Shown: in pieces, positions 8,521 to 17,925 of the stretch
Numbering within the stretch: the stretch's first letter is position 1
Layout of the letters: every line of letters starts with the position of its first letter
NCBI RefSeq assembly: GCF_900109225.1
Contig: NZ_FNZK01000006.1
Span: 1-64,000, forward strand
Reading direction: 5' to 3'
DNA: 64,000 nucleotides
DNA from: Propionispira arboris
GTDB lineage: Bacteria > Bacillota > Negativicutes > Selenomonadales > Selenomonadaceae
Position numbers and translations under genes: made by a program
The notes under the pieces: generated by a model
Told to the model about the DNA's origin: nothing
The model's input: only the letters and a program-made list of their open reading frames with translations
Database searches by the model: none

Positions 8521-11175
8521 TTACAACGTAGCAAGATAAACTAAGCGCTCCTGGACAGCTGACCGTTTTTCTTCAAAACCTTTTTGTTTTTCCCGTTCCT
8601 TTTCCACGAGTTCTGCCGGTGCTTTGCCAATAAAACCAACATTCGATAATTTACCTGTCACACGTTTGATTTCATTGTCCAACAGATCCAGTTCTTTATT
8701 AAGACGTGCTGTTTCTTTTTCCACATCGATCAAACCCTTAAGCGGCAAATAAATTTCCACACCATTTACAACGGCAGTCATAGCATTTTCTGGTTTTCCC
8801 TCTGCCAGTGATTCCAATGTAATAGGCTGTGCGGATGCAAGTACTGTTAAATAACCCTGATTTGACGCAAAAACAGTTTGAAGCGTTTCACTGGCAAAAT
8901 GAAGCACCACTGCACTTTTTTTACTTGGAACAGCTTTCACTTCCGCACGCATATTCCGAATCGACTTGATTGTTTCCATAATCGCTGTCATATTCGTTTC
9001 TGCTGCATCGTCAATTTTACTCATTTCATCGGCTGGCCAAGGAGAAACCATAACACTTTCTCCTTCATGCGGAATATGCTGCCAAATTTCTTCGGTAATA
9101 AACGGCATAAACGGATGCAAAAGGCGCAAAGTATGTTCTAATACATAACCAAGCACGTACTGCGCTGTCTGGCGAGCCCTAACAGCTTCGGTATCGTAAA
9201 GACGTGCTTTCGATAATTCTATATACCAATCGCAAAATTCATTCCAGATAAATTCATAAATCGTACGTCCAGCTTCACCAAGTTCAAATTTCTCCAGATT
9301 ATTCGTAACTTCTTGTACAGTTTTAGCATAACGACTCAAAATCCATTGATCAGCCAATGTATAATCTGACTTTTCCGGTACAAAACTCTTATCAAATCCT
9401 TCTAAATTCATCAACATAAAGCGAGAAGCATTCCATAACTTATTGGCAAAATTCCGCGCTGATTCAACACGTTCCCAGTAAAAGCGCATATCATTACCTG
9501 GCGTATTGCCTGTAATGAGCATAAAGCGCAATGTATCCGCTCCATATTTGTCGATTACTTCAACCGGATCAATACCATTCCCCAACGATTTACTCATTTT
9601 TCGCCCCTGCGAATCACGTACCAGCCCATGAATAAAAACATGTTTAAATGGAATATCCTTGCCAAATTCCAGCCCCATCATAACCATGCGTGCTACCCAG
9701 AAGAAAATAATATCGTATCCCGTAACTAAAACACTCGTAGGATAAAACTGCTTGAGTTCAGGGGTCTTATCCGGCCAGCCCATTGTTTCGAAAGGCCATA
9801 ATCCGGAACTAAACCAAGTATCAAGAACATCTTCATCCTGATGAAGATGCGTACTGCCGCATTTTGGACAAGTTGTCAGATCTTCACCTACAACGCTTGT
9901 CTGACCACAATCATCACAATACCAAGCTGGAATACGATGTCCCCACCAAAGTTGACGTGAAATACACCAGTCACGGATATTTTCCAGCCAATTCGTATAA
10001 ATTTTCGTAAAGCGTTCCGGTACGAACTGAATATCTCCACTTTTTACTGCTTCAATGGCCGGTTTCGCCAGAGATTCCATCTTCACGAACCACTGTTTTG
10101 AAACAAGCGGTTCTACCGTAGTATGGCAGCGTGAACAATGTCCGACTGCATGTTCATGGTCTTCAATTTTAATCAAAAACCCCTGTTCTTTTAAATCAGC
10201 AATCAGTTGTTTGCGGCATTCATATCGGTCCATTCCAGCATACTTGCCCGTATTGCTTGCCATTGTAGCATCATTATTCAGCACAACAATCTGTTCCAAG
10301 CCATGACGCTGACCCATATCAAAATCATTCGGATCATGTGCTGGCGTAACCTTTACAGCTCCGGTACCAAAATCTGGATCTACATATTCATCCGCAAAAA
10401 CAGGAATTTTTCTGCCGACAAGCGGTAAAATTAAAGTTTTTCCAATTAGATGTTTATAACGATCATCCTCGGGATGTACAGCCACCCCAGTATCACCAAA
10501 CATAGTTTCCGGACGCGTTGTTGCAATCTGAACATACTCAGCTGTATCTTCGACCTGATAGCGCAAATGATAGAAATGACCAGCTTCGGTTTCATGATCT
10601 ACTTCAATATCACTGAGAGCGGTACTACAGCGAGGACACCAATTCGTAATGCGAGTTCCCTGATAAATCAATCCTTTATTATAAAGGCTGACAAATACTT
10701 CACGAACGGCTTTTGAGCAACCTTCATCCATTGTAAAACGTTCCCGTTCCCAATCACACGAAGAACCCAAACTTCGCAGCTGCATCGTAATATGACTGCC
10801 AAATTGATTTTTCCAATCCCAAACGCGTTCCAAAAATTTGTCGCGCCCCAGATCATGACGACTTTTCCCTTCTTTACGAAGTGCCTCTTCCACCTTAGCC
10901 TGCGTTGCAATACCAGCATGATCACACCCCGGCATCCAAAGTGTATTATACCCCTGCATCCGACGCCAGCGAATCAAGATATCCTGCAACGTATTATCCA
11001 AAGCATGCCCCATATGAAGCTGCCCCGTCACATTTGGTGGGGGAATAACGATGCTGTAAGGTTTTTTATCGGCTTCTACCTCCGCATGAAATAAGTTCTT
11101 TTCTTCCCAATATTTATACCATTTTTTTTCAAATGATTGTGGATCATAAACTTTTGGTATGTTACTTTCTTCCAT
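8521..11175 (-). CDS. valS: valyl-tRNA synthetase
   Basis: Class I aminoacyl-tRNA synthetase of 884 residues charging tRNA-Val. The HIGH-type motif is HMGH at 54-57 within [17 protein letters not shown], the KMSKS motif is in [11 protein letters not shown] near residue 530, and zinc-ribbon cysteines occur in WCPRCSTAL and in two CxxC pairs near 430-450. The C-terminus is the Val-type coiled coil rich in Lys and Glu (ending LVYLATL). The ATG at 11175 follows GGGAGG; the longer reading frame upstream has no ribosome site. Expression is predicted to be controlled by the T-box leader described next. Confidence 0.97.
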   Translation of the reverse strand: MEESNIPKVYDPQSFEKKWYKYWEEKNLFHAEVEADKKPYSIVIPPPNVTGQLHMGHALDNTLQDILIRWRRMQGYNTLWMPGCDHAGIATQAKVEEALRKEGKSRHDLGRDKFLERVWDWKNQFGSHITMQLRSLGSSCDWERERFTMDEGCSKAVREVFVSLYNKGLIYQGTRITNWCPRCSTALSDIEVDHETEAGHFYHLRYQVEDTAEYVQIATTRPETMFGDTGVAVHPEDDRYKHLIGKTLILPLVGRKIPVFADEYVDPDFGTGAVKVTPAHDPNDFDMGQRHGLEQIVVLNNDATMASNTGKYAGMDRYECRKQLIADLKEQGFLIKIEDHEHAVGHCSRCHTTVEPLVSKQWFVKMESLAKPAIEAVKSGDIQFVPERFTKIYTNWLENIRDWCISRQLWWGHRIPAWYCDDCGQTSVVGEDLTTCPKCGSTHLHQDEDVLDTWFSSGLWPFETMGWPDKTPELKQFYPTSVLVTGYDIIFFWVARMVMMGLEFGKDIPFKHVFIHGLVRDSQGRKMSKSLGNGIDPVEVIDKYGADTLRFMLITGNTPGNDMRFYWERVESARNFANKLWNASRFMLMNLEGFDKSFVPEKSDYTLADQWILSRYAKTVQEVTNNLEKFELGEAGRTIYEFIWNEFCDWYIELSKARLYDTEAVRARQTAQYVLGYVLEHTLRLLHPFMPFITEEIWQHIPHEGESVMVSPWPADEMSKIDDAAETNMTAIMETIKSIRNMRAEVKAVPSKKSAVVLHFASETLQTVFASNQGYLTVLASAQPITLESLAEGKPENAMTAVVNGVEIYLPLKGLIDVEKETARLNKELDLLDNEIKRVTGKLSNVGFIGKAPAELVEKEREKQKGFEEKRSAVQERLVYLATL

Positions 11176-11206
11176 AAAAAGAATCCTCCCTAAAATAAAA
11201 TACAAA

Positions 11207-11245
11207 TAAAAAAATCCCTTTCATCCGCAAAGGACGAAAGAGACT
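11207..11245 (-). terminator. T-box-controlled terminator upstream of valS
   Basis: The minus strand has a CTCTTTCGTCC / GGATGAAAGGG stem-loop followed by seven T residues. It lies just after the T-box core whose bases would form the competing antiterminator. Confidence 0.88.
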
Positions 11246-11500
11246 ACTCTCGTGGTACCACCTAAGTTTTTTTATAAAGCAAAGCCTCATAAAACTCCAA
11301 TGCCATAACGCTGCATCTGCGGCTGCATCTACTTAAGTTCAATGCAGCAACTCCAAAGCTACTTTCCATATTCTAAACAGAGAAATCTTTCAGCCAGGGA
11401 TTTCATCTCTAAACTGCCACCAAACATGTACTCTCTTCTTCATTGCCTGTAATCGGATATCTTACGTTTTTCACATCACTGCGAAAAAACTATAACTATT
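11207..11500 (-). promoter_or_regulatory. T-box leader (tRNA-sensing riboswitch) of valS-folC
   Basis: Between the promoter and valS lies a roughly 290-nt leader with the T-box core AGGTGGTACCACG (11251-11263 on the minus strand), an upstream long imperfect stem region and a GAAGAGAGTA segment typical of stem I. The UGGU bulge would pair with an ACCA tRNA end (discriminator A), as expected for tRNA-Val. A GTA triplet at 11360-11362 (minus) is a candidate valine specifier, but I could not fold stem I with certainty. Uncharged tRNA-Val binding would favour the antiterminator and read-through into valS. Confidence 0.92.
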
Positions 11501-11506
11501 GAAAAT

Positions 11507-11535
11507 ATACTATCACATTTTAGATTCGATTGCAA
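11507..11535 (-). promoter_or_regulatory. sigma-A promoter of the valS T-box leader
   Basis: Minus strand: TTGCAA (11530-11535), a 17-base spacer, and TAGTAT (11507-11512). Initiation near 11500 would start exactly at the T-box leader. Confidence 0.75.
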
Positions 11536-11552
11536 ATAAAAGAATGACCGTT

Positions 11553-11602
11553 GAATAGAACCAAAAAGCCCCTGTTTCTACAGATACTTTTTGGTTCTAT
11601 TC
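11553..11602. terminator. strong intrinsic terminator downstream of glmM
   Basis: A perfect 16-bp inverted repeat (GAATAGAACCAAAAAG and complement) with an 18-base loop that itself contains CTGT/ACAG. It separates the glmM operon from the valS promoter. Confidence 0.8.
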
Positions 11603-11624
11603 GAACGACTCATTTACTTTTTCG

Positions 11625-12974
11625 TTAGCCTTGTTCTTCTTTCACAATCCCCGCGATACGATGACAAATCACATCTAGCTGCTCTTGATCAGCACCTTCT
11701 GCCATCACACGAATCAAAGATTCCGTACCGGATGGACGAACTAATATACGGCCGCTTTCCCCAAGCTCATCATTCCCGGAAGCAATCGCTTTACAAATAG
11801 CGCCATTTTCTTCCCATCCATCTTTTGTCGCCACACGAACATTTACCAATAGCTGCGGGTAACTTGTCATCAGTTCAGAAAGTTCCGATGCTTTTTTACC
11901 ACTGCGTTTAATCGAGCAAAGCACCTGTATGCCGGTAATCAAACCATCACCCGTTGTACTAAACTCGCTGAATATGATGTGACCTGATTGTTCACCGCCC
12001 AGATTATATCCATGTTCCAGCATATTTTCCAGTACATAACGATCCCCAACTTTAGTCACTTCAACATGTCCACCCGCTGCTTTGATAGCCTGATGAAAAC
12101 CAATATTTGCCATAACCGTTGATACAACTGTATTGTCTTTAAGACGTCCATTTTTCATCATTTCCAGTGCGCACATAACTAAAATGCGATCACCATCGAT
12201 AATATTACCTTTTTCATCAACGCATAAGCAACGATCCGCGTCACCATCATGGGCAATCCCAAAATCAGCTTTATGTTCAAGTACTGCTTTTTGCAAAGTA
12301 TCCAAATGCATCGATCCGCAGCCTGCATTGATATTGACTCCATTTGGTTTTGCATTCGTTACAATGACATTCGCTCCAAGACGTTTAAGTACCGTTGGCA
12401 TCGATTCATAGGCTGCGCCATTTGCACAGTCTAAAACTACTTTTAAGCCGTTAAAGCTATCATCAGCCGTACCTGTAACAAAATTAATATAATCCTGCAC
12501 TAAGTCATGCCGATATTCAACAGTACCAATTTTATCACCAGTTGGTCTAAACAGATGTTTGCCAGCTTCAATTTCATGTACATGTTCTTCCAGTTTATCT
12601 TCCACTTCATCTGGCAGTTTATAACCATTCCCGCCAAAAAACTTAATTCCATTATCCTGAAACGGATTATGCGAAGCCGAAATTACAATGCCAGCCTGTG
12701 CTTTTAATTTTTTTGTTAAATAGGCAATTGCCGGTGTCGGAATAACCCCCACTATAAGTGCTTTCCCACCAGCTGAACAGATTCCTGCCGCAAGTGCCGA
12801 TTCAAACATCTGCCCTGAAATACGCGTATCACGACCAATTAAAATCACTGGCTGATGCGGCGTATCCTCACCAAAAAGTATCGTAGCAGATCTGCCTAAT
12901 CGATAAGCAAGTTCCGGCGTAAGATCAATATTCGCCTCACCGCGCACCCCATCTGTTCCAAAAAGTCTAGCCAT
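11625..12974 (-). CDS. glmM: phosphoglucosamine mutase
   Basis: 449 residues, the normal length. It converts glucosamine-6-phosphate to glucosamine-1-phosphate for UDP-GlcNAc and thus for peptidoglycan and lipopolysaccharide. The catalytic phosphoserine is Ser101 in ISASHNPFQDNG; the metal-binding loop DGDADR is near 242-247; the sugar-recognition GGEQSGH is near 325 and the phosphate-binding RPSGTE near 418. It begins MARLFGTDGVRG as in other GlmM proteins. It ends the cdaA-cdaR-...-glmM cluster; in Firmicutes CdaA, CdaR and GlmM are known to interact, coupling c-di-AMP to cell wall precursor supply. Confidence 0.97.
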   Translation of the reverse strand: MARLFGTDGVRGEANIDLTPELAYRLGRSATILFGEDTPHQPVILIGRDTRISGQMFESALAAGICSAGGKALIVGVIPTPAIAYLTKKLKAQAGIVISASHNPFQDNGIKFFGGNGYKLPDEVEDKLEEHVHEIEAGKHLFRPTGDKIGTVEYRHDLVQDYINFVTGTADDSFNGLKVVLDCANGAAYESMPTVLKRLGANVIVTNAKPNGVNINAGCGSMHLDTLQKAVLEHKADFGIAHDGDADRCLCVDEKGNIIDGDRILVMCALEMMKNGRLKDNTVVSTVMANIGFHQAIKAAGGHVEVTKVGDRYVLENMLEHGYNLGGEQSGHIIFSEFSTTGDGLITGIQVLCSIKRSGKKASELSELMTSYPQLLVNVRVATKDGWEENGAICKAIASGNDELGESGRILVRPSGTESLIRVMAEGADQEQLDVICHRIAGIVKEEQG

Positions 12975-13046
12975 GAATCATTCTCCCTTCATCTCTTCCC
13001 AAGACCTATAAATTTTTTATTTTCTACAATCCAAAATAATCTTCGT

Positions 13047-14651
13047 TTAGGCTTTGTAAATTCGCATAAACGCAAAAGCTGCATTCATACCATCAATCGC
13101 AGCACTCATGATGCCGCCAGCATAGCCTGCACCTTCGCCCATCGGATATAACCCACCCGTATTGATGGATACAAAATTATCACGATTTCGAATAATTCGA
13201 CACGGTGCAGATGAACGTGTTTCTATTCCCGTCATCACAGCGCCCGGATCATCAAACCCTTTTATTTTACTGCCAAAATAAGGCAGTGCATTCTGCAATG
13301 TATCAGTAACGAACCCTGGCAGACATTCCCTTAAATCAACAGGTTTTATCCCAGGCCTGTATGTAGGTCTTGTCAAAAAATCCATTGATCCCTTTGTACC
13401 TTTAAGAAAATCTCCTACCGTTTGTACTGGTGCTTTATAATCGCTGCCTGCACACAAAAAAGCAAGTTTTTCATACTTACGTTGAAACGTTATACCATCT
13501 AAAACATGCGTGCCAAAATCATCCGGCGTAACTGTAACCAGCAAAGCACTGTTGGCAATACCTGAAGCACGCTGATAATTGCTCATGCCATTCGTCACAA
13601 CCTGATTTTCTTCCGATGTCGCAGCTACGACCTGACCACCAGGACACATGCAAAAAGAATAAGCTCCACGGCCCGTCTGTTTATCTTGAAATGTTACGGC
13701 ATACTCGGCTGCTGCAAGTCTTGGGCTTTTTGAATCATTCCCATACTGAGCCTGATCAATTGTTGTCTGCGGATGTTCAATACGAACCCCAATTGCAAAA
13801 GCTTTCGCCTCCATGGCGACCTGTTTATCATGAAGCATGGTATACGTATCTCTGGCACTATGACCAATTCCCATTAAAGCTGCATTGCAAAAAATCTTTT
13901 CTTCATGATTTACAATGACATATTTTAACTGTTCAGCCTCGATACCAAGATCCGTTACCAGCGATTCAAACTTCACCGTACCACCTAACGCAATGATTTC
14001 CTGACGAATATTTTTCACAATGGTCTTTAGTAAATCCGTGCCAATATGTGGTTTTTGTAAATAAAGAATTTCTTCCGGTGCTCCGGCATCAACAAACATT
14101 TTTAATACATCCATCATTTTACGATCATTAATGCGTGTCGTCAACTTACCATCTGAAAAGGTGCCTGCACCGCCTTCGCCAAACTGCACATTTGAACTTT
14201 CATTCAATTCACCACTTTGCCAAAAATGTTGAATATCCCGACTTCGGCTGTCAACATCACGACCTCGTTCCAAAACTAAAGGTCGGTAGCCGTGTCTGGC
14301 AAGTGTCAAGGCCGCAAACATACCAGCCGGTCCAAAACCAATGACCAGCGGCCTGCAGTCAAGCATTTGGCTCCCATATTCTACTGACTCACCTGCCGGA
14401 TGTTTGGCAGTCTCTACATTTTTGTCCCCACGCAATCTCGCCAAAACTTTCTTTTCTGGCGCGGACACTTTTACATCGACTATATAGACAAAACAAATCG
14501 GTGCGTTTTTATAACGTCTCGCATCAACAGCCTTACGAACAATTACCACCTCAAGCACAGCTTGGGGTGGTAATTGTAACCGTTTTGCTGCAAGGTCCAT
14601 CAATGGAGATTCATCGTCAAAAGGTACATGAAAATTTATAATACGTAACAC
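13047..14651 (-). CDS. FAD-dependent dehydrogenase of unknown substrate (COG2509-like)
   Basis: About 534 residues. The FAD-binding dinucleotide fold VIGFGPAGMFAALTLARHG starts near residue 103; VQFGEGGAGTFSDGKLTTR near 160 and GEGAGYAGGIMSAAIDGMNAA at the C-terminus are hallmarks of a widespread but poorly characterised family with a small N-terminal domain (here about 1-95). The start is a GTG at 14651 with AAGGAGGG upstream; the longer frame begins inside cdaR. It is inserted between cdaR and glmM, which are adjacent in many Firmicutes. A role in wall or thiol redox chemistry is only a guess from position; the substrate is unknown. Confidence 0.82.
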   Translation of the reverse strand: MLRIINFHVPFDDESPLMDLAAKRLQLPPQAVLEVVIVRKAVDARRYKNAPICFVYIVDVKVSAPEKKVLARLRGDKNVETAKHPAGESVEYGSQMLDCRPLVIGFGPAGMFAALTLARHGYRPLVLERGRDVDSRSRDIQHFWQSGELNESSNVQFGEGGAGTFSDGKLTTRINDRKMMDVLKMFVDAGAPEEILYLQKPHIGTDLLKTIVKNIRQEIIALGGTVKFESLVTDLGIEAEQLKYVIVNHEEKIFCNAALMGIGHSARDTYTMLHDKQVAMEAKAFAIGVRIEHPQTTIDQAQYGNDSKSPRLAAAEYAVTFQDKQTGRGAYSFCMCPGGQVVAATSEENQVVTNGMSNYQRASGIANSALLVTVTPDDFGTHVLDGITFQRKYEKLAFLCAGSDYKAPVQTVGDFLKGTKGSMDFLTRPTYRPGIKPVDLRECLPGFVTDTLQNALPYFGSKIKGFDDPGAVMTGIETRSSAPCRIIRNRDNFVSINTGGLYPMGEGAGYAGGIMSAAIDGMNAAFAFMRIYKA

Positions 14652-14673
14652 GTATCGTACCCTCCTTATTCCA

Positions 14674-15594
14674 TTACTTTTTTTCTGCAACATCAATAGT
14701 AACAGTTATTGTATCATTTGTCACTGTAATTCCTGCCGGCAAAACCAGTTTTACATCTTTTTTGACTGGTTTTATGATATCCGCTAAAGATATTTTTTCC
14801 GTTTCAATAAAATTAATCGGATCAATTAGCTTTTGATCACCAGTAATCTCAATCTTGGTCGGATCAAATTTCATTCCATTTACAACATAATTAGCTGGTA
14901 AATCCGAACCAAGAACAGGCTTAACGCCAACCATTTTTTTAGCCACTCCTTTTACAATAGCAACCACTACATCAACAGACTGCGGCATAATCTTTACACT
15001 TTCAACTTCCTTGCCATCGGCATTAACAGCAGTCAATGGAACTGTAACCGAAAAATCACTCCGATTCCCTGCCACATTCACATTTGCAATAACACGCGTG
15101 ACTGTATCAATAAAGCTGCTTGGTCCCTCAATGGTAACACTCTGCACTGATGGCAGAACCTTCCCAACTGTCGTACCTGTCTCAGGTGCTCCCGCAACAG
15201 CCAGTTCAACTGGAATTTGCTTTTGTATGATTTTATCAATTGCAAAAGCAATGGTCTCCGGCGATGTTTCTAAGAGTTCAAACCCCGGTGGCAATACCGA
15301 CTGGATCTTCACCGCATGTCTGCCTTCCGTGATACCTTTTAAGTCAACATATGCTTTTAGATCCGAAGCAGAAGTTGTTGCAAACAAGGAACGTGCTCCA
15401 CGGACTTTCAAGGTCACAGTATCCACATTGCGGCTGATTTTATAGCCATCCGGTGCATTTACTATATCTACCGGAATCGAAAAGCTGCTATCCATAGATG
15501 GATTTTGATCACTCATAACAAAAAACCATAAAACAATAGCAACAAGCAAAGCAATAATTTTTGCTGGTAAATTCTTTTGAACAAGATTTATCAT
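14674..15594 (-). CDS. cdaR: CdaA regulatory protein CdaR (YbbR-domain protein)
   Basis: 306 residues with one N-terminal membrane segment (about 12-27, IIALLVAIVLWFFVMS) followed by an extracytoplasmic chain of three to four YbbR repeats of about 80 residues each, marked by recurring patterns such as TVKGARSL..., TIEGPSSF... and EITGDQKL.... It overlaps the cdaA stop by four bases (ATGA), indicating translational coupling. In Bacillus and Listeria CdaR modulates the diadenylate cyclase CdaA from outside the membrane; that role is inferred here from the operon order and domain content. Confidence 0.92.
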   Translation of the reverse strand: MINLVQKNLPAKIIALLVAIVLWFFVMSDQNPSMDSSFSIPVDIVNAPDGYKISRNVDTVTLKVRGARSLFATTSASDLKAYVDLKGITEGRHAVKIQSVLPPGFELLETSPETIAFAIDKIIQKQIPVELAVAGAPETGTTVGKVLPSVQSVTIEGPSSFIDTVTRVIANVNVAGNRSDFSVTVPLTAVNADGKEVESVKIMPQSVDVVVAIVKGVAKKMVGVKPVLGSDLPANYVVNGMKFDPTKIEITGDQKLIDPINFIETEKISLADIIKPVKKDVKLVLPAGITVTNDTITVTIDVAEKK

Positions 15595-16418
15595 TTTCCA
15601 TGCCTCCAGTTCGCAAAAGCGCCTTTAAGCGTGGTTGGCTGCGGTGCAAATAGCGGCTGCAGGCTTTGCTTTAATTTTTCAGAATCCAAATGACGATAGA
15701 TTTTCCCATTTTGAGCAATGGATATTGTTCCCGTTTCTTCACTTACAATCACGACAATAGCATCACACTGCTCTGATAAACCAATTGCAGCTCGATGCCT
15801 TGTTCCAAGTTCTTTGCTGAGTGTCCGATCTTCCGTTAGTGGCAGCAAACAACCCGCTGCTACCATCCGCTTACCGCGAATAATCGCTGCACCATCATGT
15901 AGTGGTGTATTGGGAATAAAAACATTCATCAAAAATTCTGAAGTGACAAGACCATCAATTTGTATACCCGTCGCACAAAAGTCATTTAAGCCCGTCTCTT
16001 GTTCCAAAACAATCAGCGCCCCTATTTTATTTTGTGCCAACACCATAACGGCCCGATCCAATTCATTAACCAAAGAACGTGCTTCCTCCACATTGAGCAG
16101 TACAGACCTGCCAAAGAGCTTCCCCTGACCGAGATGCTCCAGCGTCCGGCGAAGTTCAGGCTGAAACACGATTGGCAACGCCACAAACAATAAAGTTACT
16201 GTTTTTTGCAACAACCAATAAATTACATGCAGACCTAGCCAATTACTGACCATAGTCAACCCCAATACAACAAGCAATCCCTTGACGAGCGTAATGGCCC
16301 TGGTATCTTGAAGCATGACATATAGCTTATAGAGAATAAATGCTACTATCAGGATATCGACTAAATCAAGGAGACTAATGGTTGATAATAATCCTTTTAA
16401 TTGTAACGACATATACAA
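15591..16418 (-). CDS. cdaA: diadenylate cyclase CdaA
   Basis: 275 residues: three transmembrane helices within about 15-85, then a DAC domain. The two catalytic motifs are visible: DGA at 175-177 (PLHDGAAIIRG) and RHR at 207-209 (GTRHRAAIG). The enzyme condenses two ATP into cyclic di-AMP, a messenger for potassium, osmotic and wall homeostasis. It is the first gene of a cluster with cdaR and glmM. Start choice between the codons at 16418 and 16412 (MYMSLQ) is uncertain but immaterial. Confidence 0.95.
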   Translation of the reverse strand: MYMSLQLKGLLSTISLLDLVDILIVAFILYKLYVMLQDTRAITLVKGLLVVLGLTMVSNWLGLHVIYWLLQKTVTLLFVALPIVFQPELRRTLEHLGQGKLFGRSVLLNVEEARSLVNELDRAVMVLAQNKIGALIVLEQETGLNDFCATGIQIDGLVTSEFLMNVFIPNTPLHDGAAIIRGKRMVAAGCLLPLTEDRTLSKELGTRHRAAIGLSEQCDAIVVIVSEETGTISIAQNGKIYRHLDSEKLKQSLQPLFAPQPTTLKGAFANWRHGK

Positions 16419-16596
16419 AACTCCTCAATTTATCTTTCTTACAACTTTACTACACCTCTTTTTTCTATTCTCTTTTCAAATATCAAAATCCTTTGTTATC
16501 AGCTGATATTTTTAAAAAGTTGCACCCGAAAAAAAAATCCACAATTATTTGCAATTTCCATAGGATAAAAGTCGTATTTTATTTGTTTTTTTCAAA

Positions 16597-16628
16597 AAAA
16601 AGCCTCTCGCAATGATCGAGAGACTTTT
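16597..16628 (-). terminator. intrinsic terminator of ilvE
   Basis: Minus strand GTCTCTCG / CGAGAGGC stem, 7-base loop, followed by eight T residues; it begins eight bases after the ilvE stop codon. Confidence 0.85.
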
Positions 16629-16635
16629 GGGGAAA

Positions 16636-17709
16636 TTATATTTTGGTTACTCCTTCAATAAATCCTTGTGTATCTTTTATAAGTCCACTTTGCAATCCCG
16701 TTATATGATCGAACATTTTTTGGGAAAACGAACCAATTTTACCTTCATTGATAATCATATCCTGTCCTTTATAACTAAGCAGTCCGACTGGTGAGATAAC
16801 CGCTGCTGTACCAGAGCCAAAAACTTCATCAAGCTCGCCATTTTTATAAGCTTCACAAACTTCATCAATCGTAATACGTCGTTCGGAAACTGGTATGCCC
16901 CACTCTTTAGCTACAGCAAGTACCGTTTTTCTCGTGATCCCACCTAAAATACTCCCGCAAAGCGACGGTGTAACGATCTCTCCCTTAATTTTAAATAATA
17001 TATTCATGGACCCGACTTCTTCAATATATTTACGTTCTACGCCATCAAGCCATAATGTCTGATCATACCCTTTTTCATGCGCCACAAGCCCTGCATGCAG
17101 ACTGGCTGCATAATTTGCTGGTGTCTTAGCCTCACCAAGCCCCCCCGGTACTGCACGTACATAATGATCTTCAACCATAATCTTGACTGGTGCAAAACCA
17201 TGTGCATAATAAGCGGCTACTGGCGAAAGGATAATCAATAACTTATATGTATCACTGACACTGACACCAAGATAAGGATCCGTTGCAAATATAAATGGTC
17301 TGATATAAAGGCTCTGACCAATCTTAGCTGGTACCCATTCTTTTTCAATTTCAATCAATTTTTTTAATCCCTGATGAACCGTATTGATATCAACATTTGG
17401 AATATCTAAAAGCCGTGCTGAATTATTTAAACGATTCAAATGATCCAACGTGCGGAAAATAACGATTTTGCCATCTTGCTGCCGGAATGCTTTCATACCT
17501 TCAAAAATAGCCTGCCCATAATGAAGTGTTGTATTAGCCGGACTTACGGAAATATCATGATATGGTACAATCTTAGGATCATGCCATCCGTCTTCGCGAT
17601 TATAATTCATTTCAAACATATAATCGGAAAAATGTGTTCCAAAACCGATGCTGGATACATCTGGTTTTTCCTTAAAAGTTTTTGTTGCTTCAAATTTAAT
17701 TTCAGCCAT
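16636..17709 (-). CDS. ilvE: branched-chain amino acid aminotransferase
   Basis: Fold type IV PLP enzyme of 357 residues, matching the longer Bacillus/eukaryote class. The Schiff-base lysine is Lys195 in GGLGEAKTPANYAAS, and EEVGSMNILF with GGITRKTVL downstream are family motifs around the cofactor phosphate. It transfers the amino group of Leu, Ile and Val to 2-oxoglutarate, reversible for synthesis or catabolism. The ATG at 17709 has AAGGGGA upstream; the longer frame to 17799 covers an AT-rich leader without a ribosome site. It is transcribed alone, with its own terminator. Confidence 0.95.
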   Translation of the reverse strand: MAEIKFEATKTFKEKPDVSSIGFGTHFSDYMFEMNYNREDGWHDPKIVPYHDISVSPANTTLHYGQAIFEGMKAFRQQDGKIVIFRTLDHLNRLNNSARLLDIPNVDINTVHQGLKKLIEIEKEWVPAKIGQSLYIRPFIFATDPYLGVSVSDTYKLLIILSPVAAYYAHGFAPVKIMVEDHYVRAVPGGLGEAKTPANYAASLHAGLVAHEKGYDQTLWLDGVERKYIEEVGSMNILFKIKGEIVTPSLCGSILGGITRKTVLAVAKEWGIPVSERRITIDEVCEAYKNGELDEVFGSGTAAVISPVGLLSYKGQDMIINEGKIGSFSQKMFDHITGLQSGLIKDTQGFIEGVTKI

Positions 17710-17925
17710 TGATATACATCCCCTTACGATATTTGACAAAGTGTATATATTTCTCTCCCGGAAATACAATGTATACATTATATTCCGCAACCTATACAAT
17801 AGTCAAGAAAAATATCATTTTTTTCGTGTTTTAATATGAATATTTTACATTCAGTATTTTCAGAAAGTACATTTTTCCTTTCATGATGTATTTATTTGTA
17901 TAAATGCTCCAGCAGCAAGAAACGA

